Assembly: GCF_000221045.1 (NCBI RefSeq)
Contig: NC_015856.1
Coordinates: 1,335,317-1,399,316, forward strand
Reading direction: 5' to 3'
Origin: Collimonas fungivorans Ter331
GTDB lineage: Bacteria; Pseudomonadota; Gammaproteobacteria; Burkholderiales; Burkholderiaceae_D
DNA: 64,000 nt
Positions within the stretch are counted from its first letter, which is position 1. The number at the start of each line of letters is the position of its first letter. A program made the translations under genes and the position numbers. Under the pieces are notes generated by a model. It saw only the letters and a program-made list of their open reading frames with translations, did no database searches and was not told where the DNA came from. This document shows positions 47,844-59,189 of this stretch, in pieces.

Positions 47844-49325
47844 CTAGTTCGCCGCAGGTTTGCCCGTGGCCGTGACGCCGCGGTCGTTCAGCATGGCGTT
47901 GTCCGGCAGTTCAGCCTGGTTCCAGCCGCCGCCCAGCGCCTTGATCAGCAGCACGCTGGCGGCAAAGCGCCGGTTCTGGATATTCAGCGCCGACAGGTCG
48001 GCGTTGAACGCGATCGCCTGCGCCGTCACCACGCTGGTGTAGTTGACGGTGCCGGCCTTGTACTGGTTCATGATCAGTTCCAGCGCATGATGCGCGAACT
48101 GGACTGTCTCGGCCTGGACCGCGGCTTCCTGTTCCAGGATGCGCAAGGCCGCCAGGTTGTCTTCGACTTCTTGGAAGCTGGTCAGCACTGCCTGCTTGTA
48201 CACTGCGACGCTGGCGTCGTAGGCGGCGATCGCCTGGCCGCTTTGCGCGCGCCGCGCGCCGCCGTCGAACAGGGTCGCCGCCAGCGCCGGTCCGAGCGAC
48301 CAGATGCGGTTGGGGACGGTCAGCCAGTTGCTGAAGCTGTTGCTTTGGAAGCCGCCGGAAGCCGACAAGGTCAGGTTCGGGAAATAAGCTGCCTTGGCCA
48401 CGCCGATCTGGGCATTGGCCGCCGCCGCCAGCCGTTCCGCGGCGCTGACGTCAGGGCGGCGCTCCAGCAGCGTGGACGGCACGCCGACCGGGATCGTCGG
48501 CAATACGGCCACCAGCGGCGCCGGTGCCAGCGAGAATGTGGATGCGGCCTGTCCGGTGAGCAGGGCGATCGCGTGTTCCAGCTGGGAACGCGATACGCCA
48601 TTGTCCAGCGCCTGCGCTTGCGCGCCCTTGAGCTGGGTCTGGGCCTGGATCACGTCGGAACGGGCGACCACGCCGACGGCATACTGGTTCTGCGTCAGCT
48701 GCAGCGATTTCTGATAGGCCGCTACGGTGTCGTTTAGCAAGCCCTGCTGCAGGTCGAGCACGCGCAGCTGCAGGTAATTCTGCGCCAGCGTCGATTGGGC
48801 GCTGAGCCTGGCCACCTGCAGATCGGCGGCGCTGGCCTGGGCCGAAGCCTGGTTGGCTTCCACCGTGCGGCCGATGCGGCCCCACAGGTCGGGTTCCCAG
48901 CTGGCGCTCAGGCCGAGCGCATCGGTGGTGTTTACCGAGCCGCCGGTACTCAGGCTACTACTGCTGCGACCGCCTGAGCGGGTGGCCGAGACATTGGCCG
49001 ATACTGTCGGGAAGTAGGACGACCGGGCGGAATCGACTAGGGCTTTCGCCTGCCGGAACTGGGCCTCGGCTTGCGCCAGGTTCTGGTTGGAGATATTGAC
49101 TTGCTCGACCAGCGCATTCAATTGCGGATCCTGGTAGATCTCCCACCACTTGCCGTGCAGTTCCTGGTCTTGCGGCGTAGCCGTCTTCCAGTCCTTCATT
49201 TCCTTGAAGGCCGCCGGCGCCACCGTGGCCGGCCGTACGTAATCCGGTCCGACGGCGCAGGCGCTCAACAGCAGTGCAGCGGCGGCTGCCGCCAACAGGG
49301 TTTTAGAGGTATGTGTTTGTTTCAT
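47844..49325 (-). CDS. RND efflux outer-membrane lipoprotein (NodT/OprM family)
   Basis: A 493-aa trimeric outer-membrane channel. The signal ends in a lipobox (LLLSACAVGPDYVRP), giving a lipoprotein as in OprM. Two outer-membrane-factor repeats follow, with long helices (QNLAQAEAQFRQAKALVDSARSS and YQKSLQLTQNQYAVGVVARSDV) and the typical LLERRPDVSAAERLAAANAQIGVAKAAYFP segment split across them. It is the last gene of the mdtABC-type operon, 39 bases after mdtC, so it supplies the exit duct without relying on TolC. A short hairpin (CAAAATGA with TCATTTTG) lies just past the stop. Confidence 0.94.
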   Translation of the reverse strand: MKQTHTSKTLLAAAAAALLLSACAVGPDYVRPATVAPAAFKEMKDWKTATPQDQELHGKWWEIYQDPQLNALVEQVNISNQNLAQAEAQFRQAKALVDSARSSYFPTVSANVSATRSGGRSSSSLSTGGSVNTTDALGLSASWEPDLWGRIGRTVEANQASAQASAADLQVARLSAQSTLAQNYLQLRVLDLQQGLLNDTVAAYQKSLQLTQNQYAVGVVARSDVIQAQTQLKGAQAQALDNGVSRSQLEHAIALLTGQAASTFSLAPAPLVAVLPTIPVGVPSTLLERRPDVSAAERLAAAANAQIGVAKAAYFPNLTLSASGGFQSNSFSNWLTVPNRIWSLGPALAATLFDGGARRAQSGQAIAAYDASVAVYKQAVLTSFQEVEDNLAALRILEQEAAVQAETVQFAHHALELIMNQYKAGTVNYTSVVTAQAIAFNADLSALNIQNRRFAASVLLIKALGGGWNQAELPDNAMLNDRGVTATGKPAAN

Positions 49326-49364
49326 ATTCGATCCGTTGATTATCTTCATGCACCGGCCATGCTC

Positions 49365-52300
49365 TTATGCTTCGCTTGTATCCGGCAATGGCCTGCCGCC
49401 GCGCCGTTCCCACTTATCTTTGCTCCACAGGCGGAAGCGATCCATGTACAGGTAGACCACCGGCGTCGTGTACAAAGTCAGCAGCTGGCTCATGATCAGG
49501 CCGCCGACAATCGCGATACCCAGCGGCCGCCGCAGCTCGGCGCCGTCGCCCTGGCCCAGCGCCAGCGGCACCGCGCCCAGCATGGCCGCCATGGTAGTCA
49601 TCATGATCGGCCGGAAACGCAGCTTGCAGGCCTCGAAAATCGAATCGCGCGGCGACAGTCCGCGCGTGCGTTCAACATCGAGCGCGAAGTCGATCATCAT
49701 GATCGCGTTCTTCTTGACGATGCCGATCAGCAGGATCACCCCGATCAGCGCGATCAGGCTGAACTCGGTGCCGGTCGCCAGCAATGCCAGCAGGGCGCCG
49801 ACGCCGGCCGACGGCAGGGTCGAGAGGATGGTGATCGGATGGACGTAGCTTTCATACAAGACGCCCAGCACGATGTACACCGCCAGCAGCGCCGTCAGGA
49901 TCAGCATCGGCTGGCTGCTCAGGGATGACTGGAACAGGTTGGCGCTGCCCTGAAAGCTGCCGTGCACCGAAGTCGGCACGCCGATCCGGGCCATGGCGTC
50001 GTTGATCGCCAGGGTGGCGTCGGACAGGGAGCCGCCGACCGGCAGGTTGAAGGAAATGGTGGATGCGATGAACTGACTCTGATGGTTGACGCCAAGCGAG
50101 GTATTGGTCGGCTGGAAGCTGGAGAACGCCGCCAGCGGCATCTGCTGTTCCGCCGTGGTAGACAAGGTCAGCGCCAGCGATGAATTGGATGCCAGCTTGC
50201 CGCCCGCCGTCAGCGCCGGCGGCGTACCGAGGGCGGAAGTGGTGGGCGACAGGTTGGCCGTGCTGGAAGGAATGCTGACGTAAGTGTCATGCAAGACCTG
50301 AGGACTCTGCCAATACTGCGGCGCCGCTTCCATCACTACATGGTACTGGTTCATGCCGCTGTAGATGGTCGACACCTGGCGCTGGCCGAACAGGTCGTTC
50401 AGGGTCGAATCGATCAGTTGCGGCGTGACGCCGCTGCGGATCGCGGTTTCGCGGTCGATGGTAAGCGTGGTTTGCAGGCCCTTGTCCTGCTGGTCGGTGC
50501 TGACGTCGGCCAGCTGCGGCAAGGCGCTGAACGCCTCGCGGATCTTGGGCTCCCAGGTGCGCAGCTCATTGAGGTCGTCGGACTGCAAGGTGTACTGGTA
50601 CTGGCCGTCGCTGGAACGGCCGCCGACCCGGATATCCTGCACCGACTGCATGAACAGGTTGGCGCCGGCGATATGGCTGAGCTTGCCGCGCAGCCGCGCG
50701 ATCACCTGGTCCGCGGTCAGCTTGCGCTGCGTCAGGGGCTGCAGCGTAATGAACATCTGGCCGCGGTTGCTCTGGCCGCCGCCGGTGAACGCGATCACGC
50801 TTTTCACATCAGGATCCTTGCGCACGATGTCGACAAACTGGTCCAGCTTGACGCGCATCGACTGGAACGAAATCGACTGGTCACCCTGGATGCCGCCGAT
50901 CACCAGGCCGGTATCCTGCTGCGGGAAAAGGCCCTTGGGAATCGCGGTGTACAGGTATACATTGAGCACGATGGTGCCGAGCAGGATCAGCATCATCAGC
51001 GGCGCAAAACGCAGGGCCCATGCCAGCGAGCGCTCGTAGCCGCGCAGCATGGCGTCGAAGGCGCGTTCGGTGGCGTTGAAGAAGCGCCCCTGCTTGCGCT
51101 CCGGGTCGTGTTTCAGCAGACGCGCGCACATCATCGGCGTGGTGGTCAGCGACACCACCAGCGACACCAGGATCGCAACCGACAAAGTGACGGCGAATTC
51201 GCGGAACAGGCGGCCGACGATGCCGCCCATCAGCAGGATCGGGATGAAGACGGCGATCAGGGAAATGCTCATCGACAACACGGTAAAGCCGACTTCCTTT
51301 GTCCCCTTGAGCGCCGCAGCAAACGGTTTCATGCCTTCTTCGATATGGCGCGAGACATTTTCCAGCACCACGATGGCGTCGTCGACCACAAAACCGGTGG
51401 CGATCGTCAGCGCCATCAGGGACAGGTTGTCGAGGCTGTAGCCGAGCAGGTACATGACGCCGAAAGTGCCGATCAGCGAGATCGGCACCGCGACCGCCGG
51501 GATCAGCGTGGCGCGGCCGTTGCGCAGGAACAGGAATACCACCATGATCACCAGCGCGATCGACATCAGCAGGGTGCTCTCGGTTTCGTGCAGGGAAGCG
51601 CGGATGGTCGGCGTCCGGTCCAGCGCCACATCGAGGTTGATGGCGGCCGGGATCGAGGCGCGCAGTTGCGGCAGCAGGGCCCGTACTTCATCCACGGTTT
51701 CGATGATGTTGGCGCCGGGCTGGCGGTTCAGGATCACCAGCACCGACGGCTTGCCGTTGGCGGAACCGGCGTTACGCAGGTTGCTGACCGAATCGACCAC
51801 CGTGGCGACATCGCTGACGCGCACCGGCGCGCCGTTGCGGTAGGAAACGATCAGCGGCATGTATTCGGCGGCGGTCTTGGCCTGGTCGTTGGCGTAGATC
51901 TGCCAGTTCTTGTCGCCGTCTTCCAGCATGCCCTTGGGGCGGTTGGCGTTGGTGGCGGCGATCGCGGTGCGCACATCGGCCGTGCCTATGCCGTATTTGT
52001 TGAGCGCGGTCGGATTCAGTTCGACCCGCACCGCCGGCTGCGAACTGCCGCCGACGCTGACCTGGCCGATACCTTTCACCTGCGACAGTTTTTGCGCCAG
52101 GATGGTGTCGGCGGCATCGTACATCTGGCCTTGCGTCATGCTGTCCGAAGTCAGCGCCAGGATCATGACGGGCGCATCGGCCGGATTCACCTTGCGATAG
52201 CTGGGATTGCTGGGCAAGCCGGTCGGCAGCAGGTTGCGCGCCGCGTTCAGGGCCGCCTGGACGTCGCGCGCCGCGCCGTCGATGTCGCGGCTGAGGTCGA

Positions 52301-52583
52301 ATTGCAGGGTGATGCGGGTCGAGCTGAGCGAGCTTGACGACGTCATTTCGGTGATGCCGGCGATCGACCCCAGCGCCCGCTCCAGCGGCGTGGCGACGGT
52401 GGCGGCCATGGTTTCGGGACTGGCGCCGGGTAACGAAGCCGAGATCGAGATGGTCGGGAAATCTACTTGCGGCAACGGCGAGACCGGCAGCAGCCGGAAC
52501 GCCACCATGCCGGCCAGGGCGATGCCGATGGTCAGCAGGGTGGTGGCGATCGGCCGCTGGATAAAGGGACGCGAGATATTCAT
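49365..52583 (-). CDS. mdtC: RND efflux permease, MdtC-type
   Basis: A 1,072-aa proton-driven inner-membrane pump subunit with 12 membrane spans and two large periplasmic loops. It starts [20 protein letters not shown]. The TM4 proton-relay aspartates appear in [20 protein letters not shown] and the C-terminal signature in [19 protein letters not shown]. MdtB and MdtC form a heterotrimer in E. coli. The order B then C, with only 17 bases between, and the N-termini agree with that, so I assign C to this copy. Its middle periplasmic region (about 740-810) is longer and Ser/Thr-rich compared with MdtB. Substrates in E. coli include novobiocin and bile salts; here they are inferred only. Confidence 0.92.
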   Translation of the reverse strand: MNISRPFIQRPIATTLLTIGIALAGMVAFRLLPVSPLPQVDFPTISISASLPGASPETMAATVATPLERALGSIAGITEMTSSSSLSSTRITLQFDLSRDIDGAARDVQAALNAARNLLPTGLPSNPSYRKVNPADAPVMILALTSDSMTQGQMYDAADTILAQKLSQVKGIGQVSVGGSSQPAVRVELNPTALNKYGIGTADVRTAIAATNANRPKGMLEDGDKNWQIYANDQAKTAAEYMPLIVSYRNGAPVRVSDVATVVDSVSNLRNAGSANGKPSVLVILNRQPGANIIETVDEVRALLPQLRASIPAAINLDVALDRTPTIRASLHETESTLLMSIALVIMVVFLFLRNGRATLIPAVAVPISLIGTFGVMYLLGYSLDNLSLMALTIATGFVVDDAIVVLENVSRHIEEGMKPFAAALKGTKEVGFTVLSMSISLIAVFIPILLMGGIVGRLFREFAVTLSVAILVSLVVSLTTTPMMCARLLKHDPERKQGRFFNATERAFDAMLRGYERSLAWALRFAPLMMLILLGTIVLNVYLYTAIPKGLFPQQDTGLVIGGIQGDQSISFQSMRVKLDQFVDIVRKDPDVKSVIAFTGGGQSNRGQMFITLQPLTQRKLTADQVIARLRGKLSHIAGANLFMQSVQDIRVGGRSSDGQYQYTLQSDDLNELRTWEPKIREAFSALPQLADVSTDQQDKGLQTTLTIDRETAIRSGVTPQLIDSTLNDLFGQRQVSTIYSGMNQYHVVMEAAPQYWQSPQVLHDTYVSIPSSTANLSPTTSALGTPPALTAGGKLASNSSLALTLSTTAEQQMPLAAFSSFQPTNTSLGVNHQSQFIASTISFNLPVGGSLSDATLAINDAMARIGVPTSVHGSFQGSANLFQSSLSSQPMLILTALLAVYIVLGVLYESYVHPITILSTLPSAGVGALLALLATGTEFSLIALIGVILLIGIVKKNAIMMIDFALDVERTRGLSPRDSIFEACKLRFRPIMMTTMAAMLGAVPLALGQGDGAELRRPLGIAIVGGLIMSQLLTLYTTPVVYLYMDRFRLWSKDKWERRGGRPLPDTSEA

Positions 52584-52600
52584 GCTGTCTTTGCCTTCCC

Positions 52601-55600
52601 CTACGGCTTGGCTGGTTCAGGGATCGCGCCGTCGCTGTCGTCATCACCCCCGCCATTGCCCTTGTGTTCGTCTTCCTGGATGCCGAAACGTGCTTTCACG
52701 CGGCGCGCCAGGTTGTCGAACGCCAGGTAGATGACCGGCGTGGTGAACAGGGTCAGCACCTGCGACACCAGCAGGCCGCCGACCATGGTGATCCCCAGCG
52801 GCTGGCGCAGCTCGGAACCGACGCCCGAACCCAGCATCAGCGGCAGGGCACCCAGCAAGGCCGCCATGGTGGTCATCAGGATCGGACGGAAACGCAGCAG
52901 GCAAGCCTGGTAGATCGCTTCGCGCGGTTCCTTGCCTTCGTTGCGTTCGGCGTCCAGCGCGAAGTCGATCATCATGATCGCGTTCTTCTTGACGATACCG
53001 ATCAGCAGGATGATGCCGATGATGCCGATGATGCCCAGGTCGGTGCCGGCGATCATCAGCGACAGCAGGGCGCCGACCCCGGCCGACGGCAGCGTCGACA
53101 GGATCGTGATCGGGTGGATATAGCTTTCATACAGGACGCCGAGCACGATGTACATCGTGATGATGGCCGCCAGGATCAGCATCAGGGTGTTGCTGAGGGA
53201 AGCCTGGAACGCCAGCGCCGCACCCTGGAAACTGGTCTGGATGCTGTCCGGCATGCCGATCTCCTTTTCGGCGGCCTGGATCGCTTTGACCGCATTGCCG
53301 AGCGAGGCGCCGGGCGCCAGGTTGAAGGAAATCGTGGTGGCCGGGAACTGGCCGATATGGTTCACCACCAGCGGCGAAGTACGTTCCTCGACGGTGGCGA
53401 TGCTCGACAACGGAATCTGGCTGCCGTTGCCTGCCACCAGGAAAATGCTGTTCAGCGCCGCCGGACCCTTCTGGAATTCCGGCTTCACTTCCATCACTAC
53501 CCGGTACTGGTTCGACTGGGTGTAGATGGTGGAGATCAGACGCTGGCCGAAGGCGTTGTACAGGGCGTTGTCGATGGCGGCGGTAGTGATGCCTAGCCGG
53601 GAAGCGGCGTCGCGGTCGATCGCGATGTAGGCCTGCAGGCCGAGATCCTGCTGGTTGCTGGCGATGTCCGCCAGTTCCGGAATCTTGCGCAGGCGCTCGA
53701 TCAGCTTCGGCACCCAGGTGCTCAGTTCGGCGGCGTTGGCGTCTTCGACGCTGAACTGGTACTGGGTGCGGCTGACGCTGTCTTCAATCGTCAGGTCCTG
53801 CACCGGCTGCATGTACAGCGTGATGTCGCCGACCTCGCGGTCCAGTTCCGGCTGCAGGCGGCGGATGACGTCGCTGGCGCTGATGTTGCGCTGTTCGCGC
53901 GGTTTCAGGTTGATCAGCATGCGGCCGCTGTTCAGGGTGGCGTTGCTGCCGTCGACGCCGATGAACGACGACAGGCTTTCGACCGCCGGGTCTTTCAACA
54001 CCGTCGCGGCCAGCGCCTGCTGCCGCTCCGACATGGCGGCAAACGAAATCGACTGGCTGGCTTCCGAAATGCCCTGGATCACGCCGGTATCCTGCACCGG
54101 GAAAAAGCCCTTCGGTATGAATATATACAGCACCGCGGTCAGCACCAGGGTGCCGATCGCCACCACCAGCGTTGCGAACTGGTGGCGCAGTACCCATTCC
54201 AGCATTACACCGTAGCGAGCGATGATCTTGTCGAAGAATTCGCCGCTCTTGCGGTAGAACCAGCTCTGCTTTTCTTCCGGGATATGGTGCAGCAGCTTGG
54301 CGCACATCATCGGTGTCAAGGTCAGCGAAATGACGGCGGATATCAGGATCGCCACCGCCAGCGTGATGGCGAATTCGCGGAACAGGCGTCCCACCACGTC
54401 GCCCATGAACAGCAGCGGGATCAGCACCGCAATCAGCGAAAACGTCAGGGAAATGATGGTGAAGCCGATCTGCTCGGCACCCTTCAGCGCCGCCTGCAAA
54501 GGCTTCATGCCTTCTTCGATGTAGCGCGAAATGTTTTCGATCATCACGATCGCATCGTCCACCACGAAACCGGTAGCGATGGTGAGCGCCATCAGGGTCA
54601 GGTTGTTGACCGAAAATCCAGCCAGGTACATGACGCCGAACGTGCCGATCAGCGACAGCGGCACCGCCACGCTGGGGATGATGGTGGCGGGCACGCTGCG
54701 CAGGAAAATGAAGATCACCATCACCACCAGCGCGATCGACAGCAGCAGCTCGAACTGGACGTCGGCCACAGAAGCGCGGATGGTAGTGGTGCGGTCGGTC
54801 AGGATCTGGACATCGATTGCGCCAGGCAAGGTTTCCTGCAGCTTGGGCAGGATCTTCTTGATGTTGTCGACCACGCCGATCACGTTGGCGCCCGGTTGCC
54901 GCTGGATGTTCAGGATCACCGCCGGCGAGGTGTTGGACCAGGCTGCCAGGCGGATGTTTTCCGCGTCGTCGACCACGTCGGCGACATCCGAGATCCGGAT
55001 CGGCGCGCCGTTCTTGTAGGCGATGATCAGGTTGCGGTATTCGTCGGCCGAACGCAGCTGGTCGTTGGCGTCGATGGTCGAGGCGCGCGCCGGGCCGTCG
55101 AAACTGCCCTTGGCCTGGTTGACGTTGGCATTGCCGATGGCGGTGCGGATGTCATCCAGGTTCAGGCCCAGCGCTGCTATCGCGCGCGGATTCAGCTGCA
55201 GCCGCACGGCTGGCCGCTGGCCGCCGGACAGGCTGACCAGGCCGACTCCCGGCACTTGCGAAATCTTTTGCGCCAGGCGGGTATCGATCAGGTCCTGCAC
55301 CTTGGGCAGCGGCAACGTTTTCGAGGTAATCGCCAGCGACATGATGGGCGTGTCGGCCGGATTCACCTTGTTGTAGATCGGCGGCGTCGGCAGGTCGGAC
55401 GGCAGCAGGTTGCCGCCGGCGTTGATGGCGGCCTGGACTTCCTGTTCTGCGATGTCGAGGCTGAGGTCGAGGCTGAACTGCAGCGTGATGACCGAAGCGC
55501 CGCCGGAACTGGTGGACGACATCTGGTTGAGGCCGGGCATCTGGCCGAACTGGCGCTCCAGCGGGGCGGTGACCGACGAAGTCATGACGTCCGGGCTGGC

Positions 55601-55759
55601 GCCGGGATACAGCGTCACCACCTGGATGGTTGGATAATCGACTTCCGGCAAGGCCGAAAGCGGCAGCTGCTTGTAGGCGACGATGCCGGCCAGGAAAATG
55701 GCCAGCATCAACAGGGATGTGGCGACCGGCCGGAGAATGAACTGACGTGAGGGATTCAT
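52601..55759 (-). CDS. mdtB: RND efflux permease, MdtB-type
   Basis: A 1,052-aa inner-membrane RND pump subunit. The N-terminus [20 protein letters not shown] and the porter-domain stretch [20 protein letters not shown] match MdtB. TM4 carries [20 protein letters not shown] with the proton-relay Asp pair, and the tail signature is [19 protein letters not shown]. It is clearly paralogous to the downstream mdtC across its whole length. It lies 17 bases from both mdtA and mdtC, so all are co-transcribed. The C-terminal tail is unusually rich in Asp/Gly ([13 protein letters not shown]). Confidence 0.93.
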   Translation of the reverse strand: MNPSRQFILRPVATSLLMLAIFLAGIVAYKQLPLSALPEVDYPTIQVVTLYPGASPDVMTSSVTAPLERQFGQMPGLNQMSSTSSGGASVITLQFSLDLSLDIAEQEVQAAINAGGNLLPSDLPTPPIYNKVNPADTPIMSLAITSKTLPLPKVQDLIDTRLAQKISQVPGVGLVSLSGGQRPAVRLQLNPRAIAALGLNLDDIRTAIGNANVNQAKGSFDGPARASTIDANDQLRSADEYRNLIIAYKNGAPIRISDVADVVDDAENIRLAAWSNTSPAVILNIQRQPGANVIGVVDNIKKILPKLQETLPGAIDVQILTDRTTTIRASVADVQFELLLSIALVVMVIFIFLRSVPATIIPSVAVPLSLIGTFGVMYLAGFSVNNLTLMALTIATGFVVDDAIVMIENISRYIEEGMKPLQAALKGAEQIGFTIISLTFSLIAVLIPLLFMGDVVGRLFREFAITLAVAILISAVISLTLTPMMCAKLLHHIPEEKQSWFYRKSGEFFDKIIARYGVMLEWVLRHQFATLVVAIGTLVLTAVLYIFIPKGFFPVQDTGVIQGISEASQSISFAAMSERQQALAATVLKDPAVESLSSFIGVDGSNATLNSGRMLINLKPREQRNISASDVIRRLQPELDREVGDITLYMQPVQDLTIEDSVSRTQYQFSVEDANAAELSTWVPKLIERLRKIPELADIASNQQDLGLQAYIAIDRDAASRLGITTAAIDNALYNAFGQRLISTIYTQSNQYRVVMEVKPEFQKGPAALNSIFLVAGNGSQIPLSSIATVEERTSPLVVNHIGQFPATTISFNLAPGASLGNAVKAIQAAEKEIGMPDSIQTSFQGAALAFQASLSNTLMLILAAIITMYIVLGVLYESYIHPITILSTLPSAGVGALLSLMIAGTDLGIIGIIGIILLIGIVKKNAIMMIDFALDAERNEGKEPREAIYQACLLRFRPILMTTMAALLGALPLMLGSGVGSELRQPLGITMVGGLLVSQVLTLFTTPVIYLAFDNLARRVKARFGIQEDEHKGNGGGDDDSDGAIPEPAKP

Positions 55760-55776
55760 GCGTTCTTGACAGCCGG

Positions 55777-57243
55777 TTATTGACTGCTGCGGTTATTGGG
55801 CGCGGCAGGTGCAGGTGCAGGTGCAGGTGCAGGTGCAGGTGCAGGTGCAGAGGCCGCAGGCGCGGCAGCATCGCCGCTGGCGTCCGCGCGGTGGCGGCGG
55901 CCGCCCTTATGATCGCCGGCGCCGGCAGCTGCAGGGTCGGCGCTGGCGCCGGCCGCAGCCGGGCCGCCGCGGGTCACGGGCTCCACCTTGGCGCCTTCTT
56001 TCAGTTTGTCGATGCCATCGATCACCACTGTTTCGCCGACTGCGATGCCCTTATCGATTGCAGTCGATTCGCCTTCTACCGGACCGGCTGTGACGAGGCG
56101 GATGGTGACGGTGTGATCCGGTTTTACGACATACACAAAATTGCCGCTGGAGCCACGCTGGATCGCCGCGTTTGGAATGACGGTCGCATCGCGGCGGGTG
56201 TCGAGCAGCATGCGGACATTGACGAACTGGCTCGGAAACAGGGCGTAGCCGGCGTTCGGAAATTCAGCCTTGAGCTTGACGGTGCCGGTAGTGCTGTCGA
56301 CCTGGTTGTCGATGGTGAGCAGGGTGCCGCTGTCGAGCTTGTTCTTCTGGTCGCGGTCCCAGACATCGGTGGCCAGCTTCTTGCCGGCCTGGATCTGCTT
56401 CATGACGCTGGGAATATTATCTTCTGGAATGCTGAATACGCTGGTGATCGGCTGCAGCTGGGTGATGATGGCGATGCCGTTGGTGTCGCTGCTCTGCACG
56501 ATATTGCCAAGGTCGACCTGGCGCAGGCCGATGCGGCCGCCGATCGGCGCGGTGACGCGCGAGTAGGTCAGTTGCAGGCGGGCGCTGTCGAGCGCGCCCT
56601 GGTCCGATCTGACCGTGCCTTCATATTGCTTGACCAGGGCGGCCTGGGTGTCGACCTGCTGGCTGGCAATGGAATCCTGCGCCAGCAGCGTGCGATAGCG
56701 CTGCAAATCGATCTGAGCCGCCTTCAGCAGGGCAGTGTCGCGGATGAGCTGGCCTTCGGCCTGCGTCACCGCTACCTGGTAAGGACGCGGATCCAGTTCC
56801 GCCAGCAAGTCGCCGGCCTTGACCACCTGGCCTTCCTTGAAATGCAGTTTCATCAGCTGGCCGTTGACCCGGCTTTTTACCGTTGCGGTGGCTTCCGGCG
56901 TGACGCTGCCGAGGCCGGAGAGATAGATCCGGATATCGCCCGTCTTGGCGACTGCGACGCCTACCGGCAACGGACCGCCGGCGCCGGCAAATGCGCCGCG
57001 CCGACCGCCTTTTCCACCTTTGCCGCCACCGTTGGCGGCCTGTCCCGGCATTGCTCCCGGTTGCCCGCCGGCGGCATCGCCGGACTGGTGGCTGCGGCCC
57101 CAGATCAGGTAAGCCGCCAGCGCCAGCACGACGACTGCGGCCAGCCACCACCAGCCGCGCTGGAATCCGCCCTGGCGCTGGTTGGGAAGGGCAGGCCGGG
57201 ACTGGCTGGATTGGTCGATTTGAGGAGTCGGTGTAGTAGTCAT
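55777..57243 (-). CDS. mdtA: RND efflux membrane-fusion protein, MdtA-type
   Basis: A 488-aa periplasmic adaptor joining the pump to the outer-membrane channel. A single N-terminal anchor helix ([19 protein letters not shown], about residues 29-47) replaces a cleavable signal. A Gly/Arg linker, the biotinyl-lipoyl hairpin ([25 protein letters not shown]) and beta-barrel ([18 protein letters not shown]) domains follow. The C-terminus is a low-complexity Ala/Pro tail encoded by a hexanucleotide repeat. It is the first gene of mdtA-mdtB-mdtC-OMF. The start ATG at 57243 has a poor ribosome-binding site. Confidence 0.92.
   Translation of the reverse strand: MTTTPTPQIDQSSQSRPALPNQRQGGFQRGWWWLAAVVVLALAAYLIWGRSHQSGDAAGGQPGAMPGQAANGGGKGGKGGRRGAFAGAGGPLPVGVAVAKTGDIRIYLSGLGSVTPEATATVKSRVNGQLMKLHFKEGQVVKAGDLLAELDPRPYQVAVTQAEGQLIRDTALLKAAQIDLQRYRTLLAQDSIASQQVDTQAALVKQYEGTVRSDQGALDSARLQLTYSRVTAPIGGRIGLRQVDLGNIVQSSDTNGIAIITQLQPITSVFSIPEDNIPSVMKQIQAGKKLATDVWDRDQKNKLDSGTLLTIDNQVDSTTGTVKLKAEFPNAGYALFPSQFVNVRMLLDTRRDATVIPNAAIQRGSSGNFVYVVKPDHTVTIRLVTAGPVEGESTAIDKGIAVGETVVIDGIDKLKEGAKVEPVTRGGPAAAGASADPAAAGAGDHKGGRRHRADASGDAAAPAASAPAPAPAPAPAPAPAAPNNRSSQ
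55805..55850. repeat. Hexanucleotide tandem repeat in the 3' end of mdtA
   Basis: Seven complete GCAGGT units plus GCAG, read on the minus strand as alternating Pro-Ala codons in the MdtA tail. Because the unit is six bases, slippage would change tail length by two residues without breaking the frame. Confidence 0.95.
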
Positions 57244-57583
57244 CGCAGGCAGGAGGTCAGTCAGAATGTGGACGGGTGCAATGCAACAATTTGCCGCGGG
57301 CAGGCGTCCGGCAGATTGTTGAAAAATAATTACATGAGTTTAGCGAGTAAATTTTACTGCCGTGTGTATTTATTAGAAATTGTTTCAAATTAATGAAAGA
57401 CGCCAGCGAGGCAGTGTAGTTGCTGGCTTGGCGGTCGGCAATCGGGCTGATCCGGACAGGGTGCGGCGGCAAACGGCGAAGCCGCAGAAACATGCCTGGC
57501 GCGAGATCAAGCCAAGCTGGCTGCGGGACCTCGCCGCCTGCAACAAGCAGGTTTGGCCCGGCCGGAAACCGGGCCGTCTGCAG
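57244..57583. other. 340-base regulatory region between the Spy-like gene and mdtA
   Basis: Markedly AT-rich at 57310-57400. It holds a 13-base palindrome AGTAAATTTTACT (57346-57358), a candidate regulator site upstream of mdtA. Next to the Spy-like stop is a GGCCCGG/CCGGGCC hairpin (57555-57575) that may weakly end the upstream transcript. No coding frame with codon bias is seen. Confidence 0.45.
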
Positions 57584-58087
57584 TTACTTGGCTGCGTCCG
57601 GAGCGTCGCGGTGACCACCGCGATGGCCGCCGAAGCGATGCTGCTCCATTTGCTTGAAATGGTCGTCAAATACCTTCTGCTGGACTGGCGTCAGCACGGC
57701 GTAGAACTCTTTGACCGCAGCGGTGCGTTCGGCCAGGCGTGTTTCAGCGTGTTTCAGGAATTCCATCCGGTGATCGAGGCGCTCAGGGGCGGTTTGCTTG
57801 GCCCATTCTTCCTTGTTCGGACGCTGCGGCATATCGGTCGGCCGCACCGGCTTGATCTTGCCGATGAAGGTTTGCCATGCAGTTTCCTGGGCCGAAGTGA
57901 TTTTCAGGTCGTCATGCAGCTTGGCCTGGCGTTTTGCCATCTTTTCGGCAAATTTGGCCTGTTGCTCTGGCGTAGGAACGTGGCGGCCTGGGCCGCCGGC
58001 ATCGGTCTGGGCGTGGGCGGCCATGCCCATGGCAGCAAAACTCAGTGCGGTCATGCCGATCAGCAGTTGTTTGCGAAGCTTGAACAT
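57584..58087 (-). CDS. Spy/CpxP-family periplasmic protein (LTXXQ)
   Basis: A 167-aa periplasmic protein of the Spy/CpxP group, ATP-independent chaperones or stress-sensor inhibitors. A signal peptide (LLIGMTALSFAAMGMAAHAQ) is followed by helices containing two LTXXQ-like motifs (LKITSAQETAW and LTPVQQKVFDDHF). The tail is His/Gly-rich (HRFGGHRGGHRDAPDAAK). GGAAGGA precedes the ATG at 58087; longer upstream frames are ignored. It lies between the efflux operon and a divergent two-component pair, the same functional company as spy under BaeSR and CpxAR control in E. coli. Confidence 0.88.
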   Translation of the reverse strand: MFKLRKQLLIGMTALSFAAMGMAAHAQTDAGGPGRHVPTPEQQAKFAEKMAKRQAKLHDDLKITSAQETAWQTFIGKIKPVRPTDMPQRPNKEEWAKQTAPERLDHRMEFLKHAETRLAERTAAVKEFYAVLTPVQQKVFDDHFKQMEQHRFGGHRGGHRDAPDAAK

Positions 58088-58415
58088 AATGAAATCCTTC
58101 CATGAATTTAAGTGCAATCCGCACAGTTCGCATTGGAACGCGCTGGTGTATCGCCGGTTTTTCATGGGAGCCCGGCTTTGTATCGCCATGTATGGCATCA
58201 AGATTGCTTTGTATCTTAATGTGTCCACGCACGTGGCAGATATGCCAATATACAAATTACTATCGTCTTTCTTGTGCCGAGTTGCCATAATCCTAGAAAC
58301 ACCAGCCGTCCGCGGCTGCCACCCACCAGGGATTGATTGCATTGAATACTTCGCTACCCATCAAGCTTTTCTTTTTTCGATTGGCCGCACTTCCGGTCCT
58401 AGGATAATCACGCAT
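58088..58415. other. 328-base divergent control region of the Spy-like gene and two-component system
   Basis: It contains two small perfect palindromes, GCCATGTATGGC (58185-58196) and CCACGCACGTGG (58225-58236), candidate response-regulator or other operators. No frame in the region has coding character; frames running through from either side lack start sites. Confidence 0.4.
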
Positions 58416-59138
58416 ATGGAAACTGCTGCTCACATACTGGTGGTCGACGACGACCACGAAATCCGCACCCTGCTGGCCGAGTACCTGGACGCCAACGGTT
58501 TCCGCACCCTGATGGCGACCAACGGCAACGACATGCGCAAGATCCTGTCGGAAGCGCGGGTCGACCTGGTGGTGCTGGATCTCACCTTGCCTGGCGAAGA
58601 CGGCCTGACGCTGTGCCGCAACCTGCGCGCCGATTCGAATATCCCGGTGATCATGCTGACCGCACGCGGCGAGCCGCTGGACCGCATCCTCGGCCTGGAA
58701 ATGGGGGCCGACGATTATTTGTCGAAACCGTTCGAACCGCGCGAGCTGTTCGCCCGCATCCGCAGCGTCTTGCGCCGCACCCAGGCGCTGCCGCCGAACA
58801 TGGCCTCGCCGGAAGCCCAGCAGATCCAGTTCGGACGCTGGACGCTGGACCTGATCGCGCGCCACCTGGTCAACAACGAGGGGCTGGTGGTGGCCTTGTC
58901 CGGTGCCGAATACCGCATTCTCAAGGTGTTCCTGGACCATCCGAACCGGGTCCTCAACCGCGACCAGCTGCTGGAGCTGACCCAGGGACGCGAATCCGAT
59001 CCTTTCGACCGTTCGGTCGATATCCAGATCAGCCGCCTGCGCCAGAAACTGGGCGACGACGCCCGTACCCCGGTGATCATCAAGACCGTGCGCAACGAAG
59101 GATATGTACTGGCCACTGCGGTGACGGTTGAGTCGTGA
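58416..59138 (+). CDS. OmpR-family response regulator
   Basis: A 240-aa cytoplasmic regulator. The receiver domain (residues 6-120) has HILVVDDDHE, the phospho-acceptor Asp in LVVLDLTLPGEDG, MLTARGEP and LSKPF. The winged-helix effector domain follows (LSGAEYRILKVFLDHPNRVLNRDQLLELTQGRES, then DVQISRLRQKLGDD). An AGGA precedes the ATG at 58416. It is followed after 51 bases by its kinase. Its divergence from the Spy-like gene and nearness to mdtABC suggest it controls them, like BaeR or CpxR, although its sequence is nearer the OmpR subgroup. Confidence 0.93.
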   Translation: METAAHILVVDDDHEIRTLLAEYLDANGFRTLMATNGNDMRKILSEARVDLVVLDLTLPGEDGLTLCRNLRADSNIPVIMLTARGEPLDRILGLEMGADDYLSKPFEPRELFARIRSVLRRTQALPPNMASPEAQQIQFGRWTLDLIARHLVNNEGLVVALSGAEYRILKVFLDHPNRVLNRDQLLELTQGRESDPFDRSVDIQISRLRQKLGDDARTPVIIKTVRNEGYVLATAVTVES

Positions 59139-59189
59139 CGGTAGCATTGCGATGCACGCCAGCTGCACGCCTGGATAAGTAGAAGAGGG

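Noticed and set aside
50289..52337. A 682-codon frame antisense to mdtC
   Set aside because: Shadow frame rich in Arg, Gln, His and Asp over a conserved pump gene.
55805..55850. Phase-variable switch in mdtA
   Set aside because: The repeat unit is six bases, so copy-number change cannot shift the frame; only tail length can vary.
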